A stretch of 64,000 nucleotides of DNA from Hermatobates lingyangjiaoensis (GCA_026182355.1 JAPFBL010000224.1:379001-443000), one strand, 5' to 3'; shown: positions 44,761 to 55,192, numbered from the stretch's first letter. Program-made: numbers and translations. Notes: generated from the sequence alone by a model not told the origin.

Positions 44761-44765
44761 ATATA
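44585..44765 (+). mobile_element. family ii hammerhead-like unit
   Basis: UUCACA, CCUCCUGAUGA, C, GAC-GAUG-GUC, GAAAUAUCGA, UGUGAGU. The distal helix UUCACA/UGUGAG covaries with UUCACU/AGUGAG in other copies. Followed by (TA)n 44726-44766. Confidence 0.65.
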
Positions 44766-44799
44766 TAGCGCTTAAATAATCTAATATTTGAATGGTGCA

Positions 44800-44950
44800 A
44801 TTTAATTGAAATGAAGGCAGCTTAGAAGCTTAGTGGATTAGGTCATTGGCATGGCTTGACCAGAAAGACGTGGGTCGAATTCATGAACTCGCTGGTTGAT
44901 ATGGCCCACATGCATGGTTCAGTCGAGATGGCGTTAAATGTCCATAAGAG
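44800..44950 (+). other. degenerate tRNA-like repeat
   Basis: TTAGTGGATTAGGTCATTGG and GGGTCGAATTC have the order and rough spacing of A and B boxes. Body unlike the common SINE. Confidence 0.3.
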
Positions 44951-45014
44951 TTGATAAACATTTTATTATTAAACTAAAATATATAGTTATAATTATTAGA
45001 GAAAGCAATAACTA

Positions 45015-45250
45015 ATTGTGATGGGGATATTAAAAAAAAAATACGTCTCCACACGAAAGAATTTTATGTAAAACTAACAACGCGTTTCGAACACTTACTG
45101 TTCTTCTCATATTCATATATATGAGCCCTTCACCTCATCTTTTAGATTTAAACCTGAAGAAGAACAAAAAGTGTTCAAAACGCTTTCTGAGTTTTAACAT
45201 AAAGCTAATTTTTGTCTGGAGACGTAATTTTTGAAATTCCACCATCATTA
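45015..45250. mobile_element. hammerhead-like inverted pair, GAAACGCGUU type
   Basis: Minus 45070-45115 (GAACAG...GUGUUC, GAAACGCGUUGUU). Plus 45150-45195 (CUGAAGA, A, GAACA-AAAAG-UGUUC, AAAACGC). The plus copy has A for G12. Confidence 0.55.
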
Positions 45251-45329
45251 GTAAATACTACACTATAACAGATTGCACAAGTCTTGAAATAATTGTATAG
45301 TATTTTTTTATATATATAAATGACAATAC

Positions 45330-45560
45330 TAAACAGTCCACTGAAACAAACAAGACATAAAGAACGAGAACACTTACTGGATCAATATTTCGAACCAAGT
45401 TCCGTTAACTCAGTCGCCATCCACCCACAATCCTGAACGCACGTACCTCTACTTCTTCACTTATACTCTTTTCCTGATTACGAACTTTGGTTCAAAATAT
45501 TGATCCTGTAAGTGTTCTCGTTCTTTGTATGTTTTTTTTTCAGTTATATATATATATATA
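45330..45560. mobile_element. family ii-like inverted pair
   Basis: Plus core CUGAUUA, C, GAAC-UUUG-GUUC, AAAAUAUUGAUCCUG, UAAGUG (45475-45520); minus partner at 45358-45405 with GAAC-UUG-GUUC, GAAAUAUUG. (TA)n outside both. Confidence 0.5.
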
Positions 45561-45649
45561 TATTAGACAAAATTCTATCTTATATATATATATATAAAGT
45601 CTTAAACACAAGGAAAAAGAAAAACAAATAAATAAATAAACAAACAAAA

Positions 45650-45695
45650 GAAATAAATGCACCGAGGCCTTTCACTTCATGTCATCAGAGAGCAA
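45650..45695 (-). ncRNA. hammerhead-like motif, AG-GC-CU helix III
   Basis: Minus GCUCU, CUGAUGA, CAUGAAGUG, AAAGGCCUC, GGUGC. Helix III A-G-[GC]-C-U and H17 = C are canonical in layout. Helix II is only two pairs. Confidence 0.4.
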
Positions 45696-45739
45696 ACAAA
45701 GTAACAAAGAAGAAGGTAACAGAAAAGTTAACCAGGAGG

Positions 45740-45995
45740 AAAGTAAACAATATATACTCGTATATATTTAATATATAAATATTATATATAATTTTTTTTC
45801 GTAAAAGTTTGGTTTGTTCCATATTTGGCTTTTTAATGTTTCTTACATAATTTCTCCAATTTCGAAACATGTCGACTAGTAGTATTGGTAATAATCTTTA
45901 CAGTTTTAATAAAGAGAAGAGGAAGGAATTTTGGAATTTGTAGAAATTATGTAAGAAACATATACAAGCCAAATAAGGGTCGTTATTTAACAATA
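45740..45995. mobile_element. partial inverted repeat, PLE-like flank
   Basis: TTTCTTACATAATTTCTCCA (minus) faces AATTATGTAAGAAACATATA; both border (TA)n. Could be N-terminal PLE sequence, too decayed to prove. Confidence 0.3.
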
Positions 45996-46014
45996 TAATT
46001 TTTTGTATATATAT

Positions 46015-46300
46015 ATAAGAATACTGGCAGTCAAGATTAGCCTCACTCCTATTGTTTTCGCTGGTTGTTTGTGTTACTGGAGTCTGAATGTCTGGACTGA
46101 AAACGAATCCTTTCCTTTCTTTCCTTTTGTCTTTTCTTTGTCATCTGAGAAGGCCTCAACATGATACCAGCTGACCAGTGTTCATGAAGACCTGAAGTCT
46201 TACAATTACGGCAAGTGGGGCGCGCTGCGCTCACTGACCGTGCAAGCCAAGGTTAGAAGGAGTTGAGTGTTTTTCTTAGGGGGGGGGGGGGGGGGACGCT
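46015..46300. other. GC-richer unassigned segment and poly-G run
   Basis: A minus frame with SAARPTCRNCKTSGLHEH lies here. The Cys pattern resembles but does not match a zinc knuckle. A run of 18 G ends at 46297. Confidence 0.25.
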
Positions 46301-46639
46301 TCAATTATTACATTTCATTCATCTTTTAAAAGCTTCGTTGCTCTCATTTTTAAAACGACCTTGGCTAAAAACTAAAAAATCTTTCAAGCGAAAATAAAAA
46401 CCTCCTTTCTGGCCTTAACCTTTCGAATCATAATCCCGTGAAATAATTCACCCCCCACCCCCCACCTTAACTGTTTCCAAAGTAGTGACTCAACTGAAAA
46501 GCATCTAGTTACAAGTGAAGTAAATGCTTTTAAGTCCGTTTAAGTGATATGTATCGCTTAATTAATCTCTTGATGAAGGATATCTTCATGGGTACCTGAT
46601 CATTGCCTCCACTTACAGAGATTTCACCTTCAGCTCTAA

Positions 46640-46995
46640 AGGTAGAAAGTGAAACACATTTGTTATTTTTGTACCCATTTGACTTATGAGCAAGCCATAT
46701 TAACGATGGAAGTCATCATTTTTACATCCTGGGTTCGATTCTTACTCTGGCAATTTTTTTTTTATGCAAGAAGTGAAACAAATCTGAACACTTCTGCCCT
46801 CGGACGTTAGGCTCTCGGTTCCAAGTCTGTACAATGTCAAGTTCTCGCTAAATATCTCAACTCCAAACATAATTAATAAAGACAAAATTTAGGATTTCCA
46901 ATCTAGAATCAACTCAGTAATGTAGTTCATCCTTTCCTAAAAATGGATGCCATCTAATAAATGAGCTGCAATTTCAATCTTTAGAACAACACTAA
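46640..46995 (+). mobile_element. diverged SINE with tail B
   Basis: B-box-like GGGTTCGATTC, body (TTAGGCTCTCGGTTCCAAGT, TGTCAAGTTCTCGCTAAATA) and tail B (AAAATGGATGCCATCTAATA, AATGAGCTGCAATTTC). Confidence 0.6.
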
Positions 46996-47082
46996 AAAGG
47001 TAAAAACCTAATCGTCTGGGCATTGGAAAACCAATCTTTTCACTTATTTAACTTAAAATTTGTTAGTTAACGTTACAGGTTA

Positions 47083-47376
47083 GGGGCCAGGTTAGCTCAC
47101 TTAACATACTCACCTCTGGGCTGGTGGTCCGAGGTTCGATCCCCACCTGGCCCTCGATTTATTCACAGAGAAGGTGAATAAATCTGAGCACGTCGGTCCC
47201 TAGCCAGTACAATGTCAGGTACTTGTTAAAGATCCCTATTAGAAATTCACTTGAGTTAGGCAAAATTTAGAACTCCCTATGTAGAATTTGTGATCAAATA
47301 AAAGTCAGTAAACGGCGGACGTTATCAACCCCTAGGGGTTCAGTTTAAACAATAAAAACAAAAAACAAAAAAAAAG
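47083..47376 (+). mobile_element. tRNA-derived SINE, full-length, tail A
   Basis: GGGGCCAGGTTAGCTCACTT head, GGTTCGATCCCCACCTGGCC, body, and AGGGGTTCAGTTTAAACAAT plus A-rich tail. Confidence 0.88.
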
Positions 47377-47899
47377 TTACAGTTTGGCACTTGTGCTGAA
47401 GTAATCAATCCTAAATCAACTATAATCTTTGCAGTTATTTCTATTTGTGGCAATTAAGCTGTTCGTTGAACATCGATTTCTTTAGTACCTGCCCATCATT
47501 TCTCTCATGAATTTAATTGTATGCACTTCTGTGATGATATGTGATGCACTGACAGCCTATTGCATTGTTAGCCGTCTTGATAAGAGGTCACGGTCATTTC
47601 AATGCTTGCATTGTTTAAGCTTGCATAGTCTCGATGAATACATTTCTATGCATATATCAAATTTGACCTTTTAAGAATCCTCTCTTCTTGCCGTTTGTTC
47701 TTAAGTCTAGACAGCATTCCTTTGATAGTTTCATTAGTGTAATACATCATTATCTTCATTTTGTCACCTTGTTCTTTTTTTTTTAATTTCACATATTTTT
47801 AACATTTTCCTTAAAAACTCTCTCTTCTGTTTTATAAACTTCGGAGTATTGGGTTTTCACAGAATCATAGGTCATTCCTGGTTACTGATTTACTCTTCA

Positions 47900-48080
47900 C
47901 AGGGGCCAGGTTAGCTCAGTTGTTAACGTCCTTACTTCAGAAGTGGTAGGTCCGGGGTTCGATCCCCACCTCACGAGAGAGGTGAATAAATCTGAACACG
48001 TCAACCCTCCGAGAGGACGATAAACAGTGGCCCGAAAATTTGAGTTTGTGTGTTTCTTTAATCTGATGTTACTATTCTTA
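47900..48080 (+). mobile_element. SINE 5' part fused to family iv piece
   Basis: Head GGGGCCAGGTTAGCTCAGTT to CGTCAACCCTCCGAGAGGAC, then directly CCCGAAAATTTGAGTTTGTG of family iv. The SINE body was cut at about 48016. Confidence 0.7.
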
Positions 48081-48094
48081 GATTTGAACTAGTA

Positions 48095-48100
48095 TATATA

Positions 48101-48147
<47 letters not shown>

Positions 48148-48148
48148 C
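48095..48148. repeat. (TA)n microsatellite
   Basis: Pure alternating TA between a family iv piece and a family Z element. Confidence 0.97.
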
Positions 48149-48364
48149 AGATTCAATAATATATCGACCGTTTGATAGAATAGGTGTGCTCTCTAATCGG
48201 GATTCGGTCAATTTTCTAGGATAAAAAATCAAACTCTTAGTTAAAAAATTCTTACTTCTGCCTATGAAAAAGGTTTTTAAATAAAACCGAGACGTTGGCA
48301 CCGAGAGTTTGATTTTTTATTTTTTTATCCTAGAAAATTGATCTAATACCGATTAGAGAGCACA

Positions 48365-48368
<4 letters not shown>
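48149..48368. mobile_element. family Z pair with GAAACGUU-like motif
   Basis: Borders GTGTGCTCTCTAATCGG and the reverse GATTAGAGAGCACAC. Inside, UGCC, UAUGAAAAAGG, UUUUUAAAUAAAACC, GAGACGUUGGCA: helix I UGCC/GGCA and helix II pair, core degenerate. Confidence 0.6.
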
Positions 48369-48408
<40 letters not shown>

Positions 48409-48640
48409 GAATGATCAAACCACAATAAGAAATGGGAAAACAAGACTAAGATCTTTCAACCGTAACAAGTGGTCTTCGTCAGAGTCAAAAACCCAACTGT
48501 TGGGTTTTTGACTCTGACGAAGACCGCTTGTTACGGTTGAAAGATCTTAGTCTTGTTTTCCCATTTCTTATTGTGGTTTGATCATTGATTGTTGTTTCAC
48601 GTGTTTATGTGAAATCTTTTTATATATATATATATACAAA
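48368..48640. mobile_element. R1 hammerhead head-to-head dimer, best copy
   Basis: Near-perfect palindrome centred on CCCAACTGTTGGG (48493-48505). (TA)n lies at 48368-48405 and 48620-48640. The minus and plus halves carry identical ribozyme cores (minus copy has ACUUGU for ACCGCUUGU-side variation only). Each half ends in the tail TTTGATCATTGATTGTTG, ACGTGTTTATGTGAAATC. Confidence 0.9.
48510..48552 (+). ncRNA. R1 type I hammerhead ribozyme (reference copy)
   Basis: Helix I GACU (48510-48513) with AGUC (48549-48552). Core CUGACGA (48514-48520), extra A (48521), helix II GACCG-CUUGUUA-CGGUU (48522-48538), GAA (48539-48541), helix III A-G-[AU]-C-U (48542-48547), H17 = U (48548). Predicted cleavage after 48548. 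A distal UGGG/CCCA pairing (outside the listed span) closes an internal loop of U residues that could touch loop II. Activity is inferred from structure. Confidence 0.75.
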
Positions 48641-48831
48641 AATAAAATTTATCGGGACTCGGTCAGTTCTTAAGTTTCAAATTAAACTCTCAATGCCAAC
48701 GTTTCGGTTTATATATATATATAAACCAATTAAAAAAGATAGCACACAGATAGACACAGGAATAACTCACTTCTATATTTCGACCATCGTCGTCATCAGG
48801 AGGCGAAGAGTCCCGCAGGAAGGCAGAGCAG

Positions 48832-48877
<46 letters not shown>

Positions 48878-48880
48878 TAT
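48640..48880. mobile_element. family Z end, family ii unit and (TA)n
   Basis: AAATTTATCGGGACTCGGTC to CCAACGTTTCGG (48645-48708), then a minus family ii unit 48735-48820 (CUGAUGA, C, GAC-GAUG-GUC, GAAAUAUAGA), then (TA)n 48835-48875. Confidence 0.65.
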
Positions 48881-49601
48881 TTATGAAAGAATAGCATATC
48901 AAATGATAACTTTTCAATAAATTCTTCATGAATATTATTAATATCTTCAATTTCTAACTTGGTTTAACGTTAAATAAACAAGCTAATGCAAAAAATTAAG
49001 AGGATAGCTTCACTTCTTTTATATGCAAAATATTTTATGTATTTGTATTTTGTATCATATTTTTCTTATTTTGTGCCCGAACACCTATTATTGTTTCGCA
49101 TACCCCTAAAAGATAATTCAAGTACATTAAGTTGGGTATTAATGGACTAGAAAAGGATAAAAAACAGAGCAACAAGGTGCAGGTTGGAAACTAGAACAGT
49201 AGTGTATCTGAGTTTAAATCAATAATGAAAACATTCATCGTGTCAGCTTTGCTTGATTTATCATTGAACGTTATACAATATAAACTAGGAGCAATGTATT
49301 GCCGACAACAACAACAACATCATATCAAGTGGAGGGAACAAAGTATAAACAGTTGAGAAATCAAATCAACACACAACAACAGACCTTCTCCCTGCTGGAA
49401 GGAGAAAGCGATACCCTAATCAGGTGTTTTTTATGAATAAGTTTTTCCATTAAGACATTAGGGAATCATAAAATGTCGGTAATTTTCTACCGCCAAATAA
49501 TGTTGTAATACATAGATATTCTAAGAAAAATATATGTCCTATAAAATTCAAAATAGGTTTCTTGAGGATTTGGTCGAAAGAATGAACTAATCCTGATTAT
49601 A

Positions 49602-49642
49602 AGCCGACGTTTCGCCAAAAATTGTTTGGCATTTTCAAGGCT
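49602..49642 (-). ncRNA. hammerhead with U3-A8 pair (minus copy)
   Basis: AGCC, UUGAAAA, U, GCCAAA-CAAUU-UUUGGC, GAA, A-[CG]-U, C, GGCU. Helix I AGCC/GGCU is perfect; H17 = C. Confidence 0.65.
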
Positions 49643-49726
49643 AAAAAAAAAAGGTGATTGAAAACATGATAAGAGAAAACAAATACATTCACAGAATACT
49701 GTATATGGTTTGAATAAATTGTTTTT

Positions 49727-49767
49727 AGCTTTGAAAATGCCAAACAATTTTTGGCGAAACGTCAGCT
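49727..49767 (+). ncRNA. hammerhead with U3-A8 pair (plus copy)
   Basis: AGCU (49727-49730), UUGAAAA (49731-49737), U, GCCAAA-CAAUU-UUUGGC (49739-49755), GAA, A-[CG]-U (49759-49762), C (49763), AGCU (49764-49767). Compared with the minus copy, pair 1.1/2.1 changed from G-C to A-U on both sides. Confidence 0.65.
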
Positions 49768-49969
49768 TATAATCAGGATTAGTTAATTCTTTCGACCAAA
49801 TCCTCAAGAAACCCATTTTGAATTTTAAGAACCAGTAATTCTTACATGAAATTGTAGTTGAAGTATCAAGGAAAAAAAAAAGAATCAGTAATTTAGAAGC
49901 TATATCAATATATGTACTATACGCATTCATTATGGTTAGAGAGGAAAAGCTTAGACCTAACTGCAAGTA

Positions 49970-50045
49970 ACCAAGTAAGTGCTTGGTCTCCCTCTATCTT
50001 TTCTCCTGAAGACGGATTACCCGAAAATTTGAGTTTTAAGTCTTC
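49970..50045 (+). mobile_element. family iv hammerhead-like unit, partial
   Basis: GTGCTTGGTCTCCCTCTATC, CUGAAGA, CGGAUUACCCG, AAAAUUUGAG, then diverges before UAAGUGUG. Confidence 0.55.
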
Positions 50046-50084
50046 CTACACAAAAAGGTTTTATGATAGTAAAGAAAAATAAAT

Positions 50085-50600
50085 GAAGTCTTTCACCATG
50101 ACTTGGTTTCTATTTTACAACACGTTTCGAAGACTTAGTGTACAGCAGGTAGACCTGCCTCAGTAAGGTTGTGTTGAGTGATTGAGGAGTTAGCAGTCAC
50201 TCTACCGCAAATTAAAGTTGTAATACACTGTATGAGTTCCTCAGTCACTGACCACTGCATGGCTGAGTCATATGATCAGAGAAGATGAACACTAAGTGTT
50301 TGAAAGGCGTTGTAAAATAAAATCCTTGTGGTGAAGACTTAATATATTTTCTCCACTATCATGAATAAATGCCAAACAATAACTGCTTGCATAGCTCGTA
50401 AGGTAAAGAGGATTTAATCACGCATGCGTTTCAAACACTTAGTGTTCCATCATCAGGTTACATCTCACTCAATAAGCTGATGAAGACTACTTTGAAGCAG
50501 GTATAACCTGACGATGAACACTAAGTGTTTGAAACGCGTTGTATGATAAAATCATTTTTCTGTGTAGAATAATTTTCCTCTCTAATCATGAGTAATAACT
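50085..50600. mobile_element. four GAACAC/GUGUUC hammerhead-like cores
   Basis: Minus 50108-50140, plus 50280-50315, minus 50422-50458, plus 50505-50545. The last reads AAC, CUGACGA, U, GAACAC-UAA-GUGUUU, GAA, AC-[GC]-GU, U, GU. Cores alternate in orientation and share the flanks GATAAAATC and TTTTCCTC. Confidence 0.65.
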
Positions 50601-51219
50601 GCTTGCACTGCACGTGACCTTCAAATATTATAGCAAGTTATAATATATTTTAAAAAATGCTGAAATGATAATAACAATTATTATCAATTGTTAATAAACA
50701 ATATACTTTATTAACATAAATGATAGTAATAAATTACGAGTCTAAAACAAACCTTCTCCCTTCTATAAGTAGAAAGGGCAGGCTCTATGGTTCAATGTTA
50801 TAGTGACGATGCACTTAAATTTAAAACTAAAAAAAAGAATATTAGTTACTCAAAGATTTGAATTTGAACCGTTAAATAAGGTCAGGCAATCTGCTTTGTT
50901 TCAGAAATAGTGGTATGTTTTTAGTATAACTTTCATCTGTTGCCAAAGCAATTGCCACATTTGATGACACCTTTTGTGGTGGATCAAATAAATGGCTACA
51001 GATACAACCCTTTATCCGTAAAGAGGGTGTGTTTATTCTGAAAGGTCAAGTCTGTCTTCTTGTATGACCTACCCTTAACTGGTTATTCTGAAATGGTAAG
51101 CCTGCTATGACCTACCCTTAATTGGAATCGCAATATTATTTCAACTTGTTGTATTGTTTTATAACTTATAACTTAGAATAAATATCGTTTTTTTTAGTAT
51201 TTTAAAATAATATATATAT

Positions 51220-51313
51220 ATCTCCAGTTGGGTTTTTGACTCTGACGAAGACCGCTTGTTACGGTTGAAAGATCTTAGTCTTGTTTTCCCATTTCTTATT
51301 GTGGTTTGATCAT

Positions 51314-51345
<32 letters not shown>
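51220..51345 (+). mobile_element. R1 hammerhead unit, single
   Basis: GUUGGGUUUUUGACUCUGAC onwards with intact core and tail to TTTGATCATTGA, then (TA)n 51316-51345. (TA)n also precedes it. Confidence 0.85.
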
Positions 51346-51350
<5 letters not shown>

Positions 51351-51605
51351 AGTTGGGAGCAGTCCTTCTTCAATGCATGCTTTTAAAAACTGGATGTCTG
51401 TTTCCACTTGGTTCAATTTCGTCTTATATTTTTCCAAATTAAGAAATTTTTCCTTTAATTCAGAGTTCAACTTAAAATTTTAAAAAATTATGGTGATTTA
51501 ATTCTTAAGTTAACTCTGAATTAAAGAAAAAATGTCGTAATTTGGAAAAATATAAGACGAAATTGAACCAAGTGGAAACAGACATCCAGTTTTTAAAAGC
51601 ATATA
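51345..51605. pseudogene. PLE N-terminal fragment, inverted pair
   Basis: Minus frame (NSELKEKFLNLEKYKTKLNQ, FLKACIEEGLLPTCT) runs into (TA)n at 51345. The plus copy 51490-51598 repeats it and ends in (TA)n at 51601. They meet at 51480. Confidence 0.75.
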
Positions 51606-51875
51606 TATATAACAAGATTTCACATAAACACGTGAAATAAGAATCAATGATCTAACCACAATATGAAATGGGAAGAAAAGACTAAGATCTTTCAACCACA
51701 ACAAACGGTCTTCGTCTGAGTAAAATACCCAACTGAGGGTTTTGACTCAGTTGGGTTTTTGACTCTGATGAAGACCGTTTGTTACAGTTGAAAGATCTTA
51801 GTCTTTTTTCTTATATCTTATTGTGGTTTTGGATTGTTGATTGTTACTTCACGTATGTATTGTAAAATCTTATTT
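51605..51875. mobile_element. R1 hammerhead dimer
   Basis: Minus half 51613-51735, plus half 51745-51850 with GACU, CUGAUGA, A, GACCGUUUGUUACAGUU, GAAAGAUCUUAGUC. N7 varies (U here, C elsewhere), as allowed in the core. Confidence 0.82.
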
Positions 51876-52534
51876 CGAAGTATATGTATAAGCAAAAAAA
51901 TAAATAAATAAAGTTCTATGGATGTAATATAATGGTGAGAACACGTGGTATGTACACGTGTGCGACTACTCGACCACCAAGCCCCTAGCCAATCCAGGAG
52001 AAAGTGACTAGCCCACGAAACCTACTTTCCCTCTTTCTTCACCCCTCCACCATACCGTTTCACTAATTCAAAAAAAAAATCGCTTTAATTTACATCTGTA
52101 CTAGAGTAATGCCAAAAATCTAGCATCTACTAAATCAAGAAATATGATATGTAACACATCGACTTTTCAAAAAAAAACTTTCTAAAGTCATCTACATAGA
52201 ATTAGAAATTTTACTATTTCACGCTAAATAGCTTAAATATATTTAAATTAACAATTTGATTTCGTGAACGCTCTTTCATGTTAATAATTTATCATCTAGT
52301 AGTCAATTATTAAAACTTCTCCCGATAGGTTCAAACATACAAAGATTATGTCACAGAACCAAGTAAAACTAGATTCAGTGAAAGAATTTTAAAAGCTGTT
52401 TTTATTTAAAACAAGAAATGATTACCCCACTCAACTTCACGTGGCGTTACTTATTTTGATTCATAAAATATTAACAGTGATATTAACAAGTGGCCAGGCT
52501 AGTCCAACAGGTGGTATGCTACTATAAATATAAA

Positions 52535-54575
52535 AGACTAGCAAACGTACCCGTCTTTGACGGAATCAAAAATTCTATTATACTTGGTATTCCAAAATAT
52601 CAATTATAGTATTATACTAATACTACAATTAGAAGTTATAGAATAGTAGAAAATACCATTATTAGTACAGTGCTAAAAAAAAGCCTCTGTATACAAAGAT
52701 TAGATTTTAAGTTAGACATACACAAATCTACAATCAATGTTTCAGCTTTATATGTCTTATGGTAGCAATATTTTGTGGACAAACCGACAGACAGAAATTA
52801 TTCTAAGGGTACATGTGGATACGCTGAAGTATGAAACGTAAAGAAAACTTGAAATGAGTTAGTTCTAATTAACGTGCTCCCAGTCAAAAGCTAGCACGCA
52901 AGCCACTGGGCTACTCTGGTTCTATACCTTACTTTATTACCAGTGTTTATATTACGCAAATATTAAATTAAAAAAAAATATTTTTGTTGTGTTTATTTAT
53001 AATACATTTGCACTACTGTCATCGGCGATCACGCAAGCCACTGGGCTACTCTGGTCCCATACCTTACATTATTACCAGTGTATTTATTAAGCAAATATTA
53101 AATTAAAAAAAAGTTGACAGTTATATATAATACATAGCAAACGTACCCGTCTTTGACGGAATCAGAAGTTCCTGTTTTGGTTTATTGCCGTGTGCCTATT
53201 GCCTTTCGGCTATACCACGGAGGAATCAGAAGTTCCGTCATTTTTGGTATTTCTAAATGTCATTAGAAATTATAGAATAGTAGAAAATACCATTATTACT
53301 ACAGTGTTAAACAAATGCCTCCAGCTTATACACTACATTAGCTGTCTGTCCTTCAGGTTCATGGTAGAAGAAAGAGTTGAAACCTCTGACCGTTGAGCAT
53401 GTAAACTACATTTGACCATGTGAGAAAAACTTGGTTTTGCTACCTTGTATTCCTGCGTTAGATGAAGTCTCCCTTTGCGACTTAGTTAACGTCATTGCGA
53501 AATAGACTCTGACCCGACTTTGCAATCATTTCAACGTAAACAGACAGTGGCTCGGAATCAATGGTATGTGAAGTATACACACAGACTCCCCAATACCACA
53601 TCCAGTCATTATGTCCGCCTCTATGGCATATCTGTGTAGAGCAAAAACTCAGAGTCGTGTCCCGTTGCACAGTTTTGGGGCACTCATGTTTCGTAACATG
53701 AAATTTGTTACTACTACTAAATTGTAGCATGATTGGTGCTCTACTTTAAGTTTTTACTCATGAGCAAGCAGTCCAGGAGAAATAAATTCAGAGTCAAGAA
53801 ATTCAATTAGATAATGAACTGCTTCTTCGTCACTAATCCAATCTCTTTACTGACTTGTAAGTTCTTTCCTCGGCTTCATATAGCGTAAGAACTTGTTTGT
53901 TGATTTTTCCTCCCTGTTCATATTAAGAGTTGAGAATTGCTCGTTTACAAAACATTTATTCTCAATAGATAGTACATCCTTAACTCTGTGAAACACCATT
54001 TCAATGATGTCAAATACGCAATATATTCATGTATTTTCAATTGAAATTAAAATCAACTAACAATACCTACTTGCCACACCTGTGTATTTTCAAAACAAAC
54101 TTGTCTGTGAAGTTAGGAAAATACAGCTAAAAGCCCCATAACTTCGCTTCTGTACTGAATTAATAATCTATTTAGAGCCCATATTTTAAGTTAGGCACAC
54201 ACAAATCCAGTGTCAATGTTTCAGCTCGCTATGTCTTATGGTGGCTGAGTTTACTTGTGACAAACATTTTTGCGTTAAACGTCCATAACTTCACTTCTAC
54301 GTTGAATTTCCAATCAATTCATAGCCTATATTTTAAGTTAGACCTACAGAAATCTACTGTAAAAGTTTCAGCTTTATATGTCTTATGGTAGCTGAGTTTA
54401 CCTGTGACAAAGTTTTGCGGACAAACCGACAAACCGACAAACCGACAAACCGACAGAAATTTTTCTAAGGGTGGATTCGGTTTCTCCAATGTATGAAACG
54501 TAAAGAAAACTTGAAATGAGTCAGTTCTAAGCAATGTACAGACAAAATCATTATTTTATTTATAAAGATTGCTGG
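52535..54575. mobile_element. dispersed repeat W, at least two copies
   Basis: GCAAACGTACCCGTCTTTGA occurs at 52542 and 53137. ATGAAACGTAAAGAAAACTTG with GACAGAAATT before it occurs at 52790-52850 and 54450-54520. TATGTCTTATGGTAGC occurs at 52750, 54228 and 54380. Ends in a short four-fold ACAAACCG tandem (54421-54453). No long frame; class unknown. Confidence 0.6.
52880..53060 (-). mobile_element. tRNA-like SINE head fragments
   Basis: ACGCAAGCCACTGGGCTACT occurs at 52899 and 53032. On the minus strand it reads AGTAGCCCAGTGGCTTGCGT, an A-box-like start similar to the head at 12.4 kb. A duplicated 130-bp piece. Confidence 0.5.
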
Positions 54576-54639
54576 TTTGAATATTGTTTGCAAATTTTAG
54601 ACTTTTTATATAGGAGATGAACAAATCGTGCAAGTCAGC

Positions 54640-54745
54640 TACAATGCACAGAATCAATGTCCAAACCACGAAAAAGAAAAGAAAAAAAACTAAGATCTTT
54701 CAACCGTAACAACCAGTCTTTGTCAAAGTCAAATCCCAACTGAAA
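54640..54745 (-). mobile_element. R1 hammerhead unit, decayed
   Basis: AAGATCTTTCAACCGTAACA, then CCAGTCTTTGTCAAAGTC: core CUUUGACAA is damaged. Followed by the extended head ATAGATGTAAAAACATC. Confidence 0.65.
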
Positions 54746-54889
54746 CCATAGATGTAAAAACATCTCGTACACAGGATCTATATTGCGATGAATACATATA
54801 CATATCAACGGCCATACCACTTGGGCATTTTTTTTTTTGAAATTTGACAGTAGAATCACATGGTTCTTTTGGACATCACTGCACTCACA

Positions 54890-54909
54890 CACACACACAC
54901 ACATATATA

Positions 54910-54945
<36 letters not shown>

Positions 54946-55141
54946 ATTTCACATAAACACGTAATATAACAATCAATGATCAAACCACAAAATGGGAAAA
55001 AAAGACTAATATCTTTCAACCATAATAAGCGGTCTTCGTCAGAGTAAAAAACACAACTGTTGGGTTTTTGACACTGACGAAGACCGCTTGTTACGGTTGA
55101 AAGTTCTTAGTCTTTTTTTCCCCATTTCATATTGTGATTTG

Positions 55142-55190
<49 letters not shown>
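54890..55190. mobile_element. R1 hammerhead dimer in (TA)n
   Basis: (TA)n 54900-54943 and 55146-55190. The halves meet at ACACAACTGTTGGG. Plus core: GACA, CUGACGA, A, GACCG/CGGUU, GAAAGUUCUUAGUC; changes in helices I and III make it weaker. Confidence 0.85.

Positions 55191-55192
<2 letters not shown>

Larger units (their letters stand above)
49555..49830. mobile_element. U3-A8 hammerhead family, inverted pair
   Basis: Two units head to head; tails TCAAGAAACC...ATTTTGAATTTTA lie outside. Both have UUGAAAA cores, extra U, six-pair helix II and GAAACGUC. Best-preserved pair of this family. Confidence 0.8.

Noticed and set aside
46049..46234. Retroviral-type zinc knuckle in CRNCKTSGLHEHW
   Set aside because: Spacing does not match CX2CX4HX4C and no gag or pol lies nearby.
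48585..48920. Open frames rich in alternating Tyr-Ile (here and at 1831, 27168, 28115, 54635, 58451, 60346, 61051)
   Set aside because: They are translations of (TA)n and of ribozyme palindromes in both orientations; coding potential comes from the repeat, not a gene.
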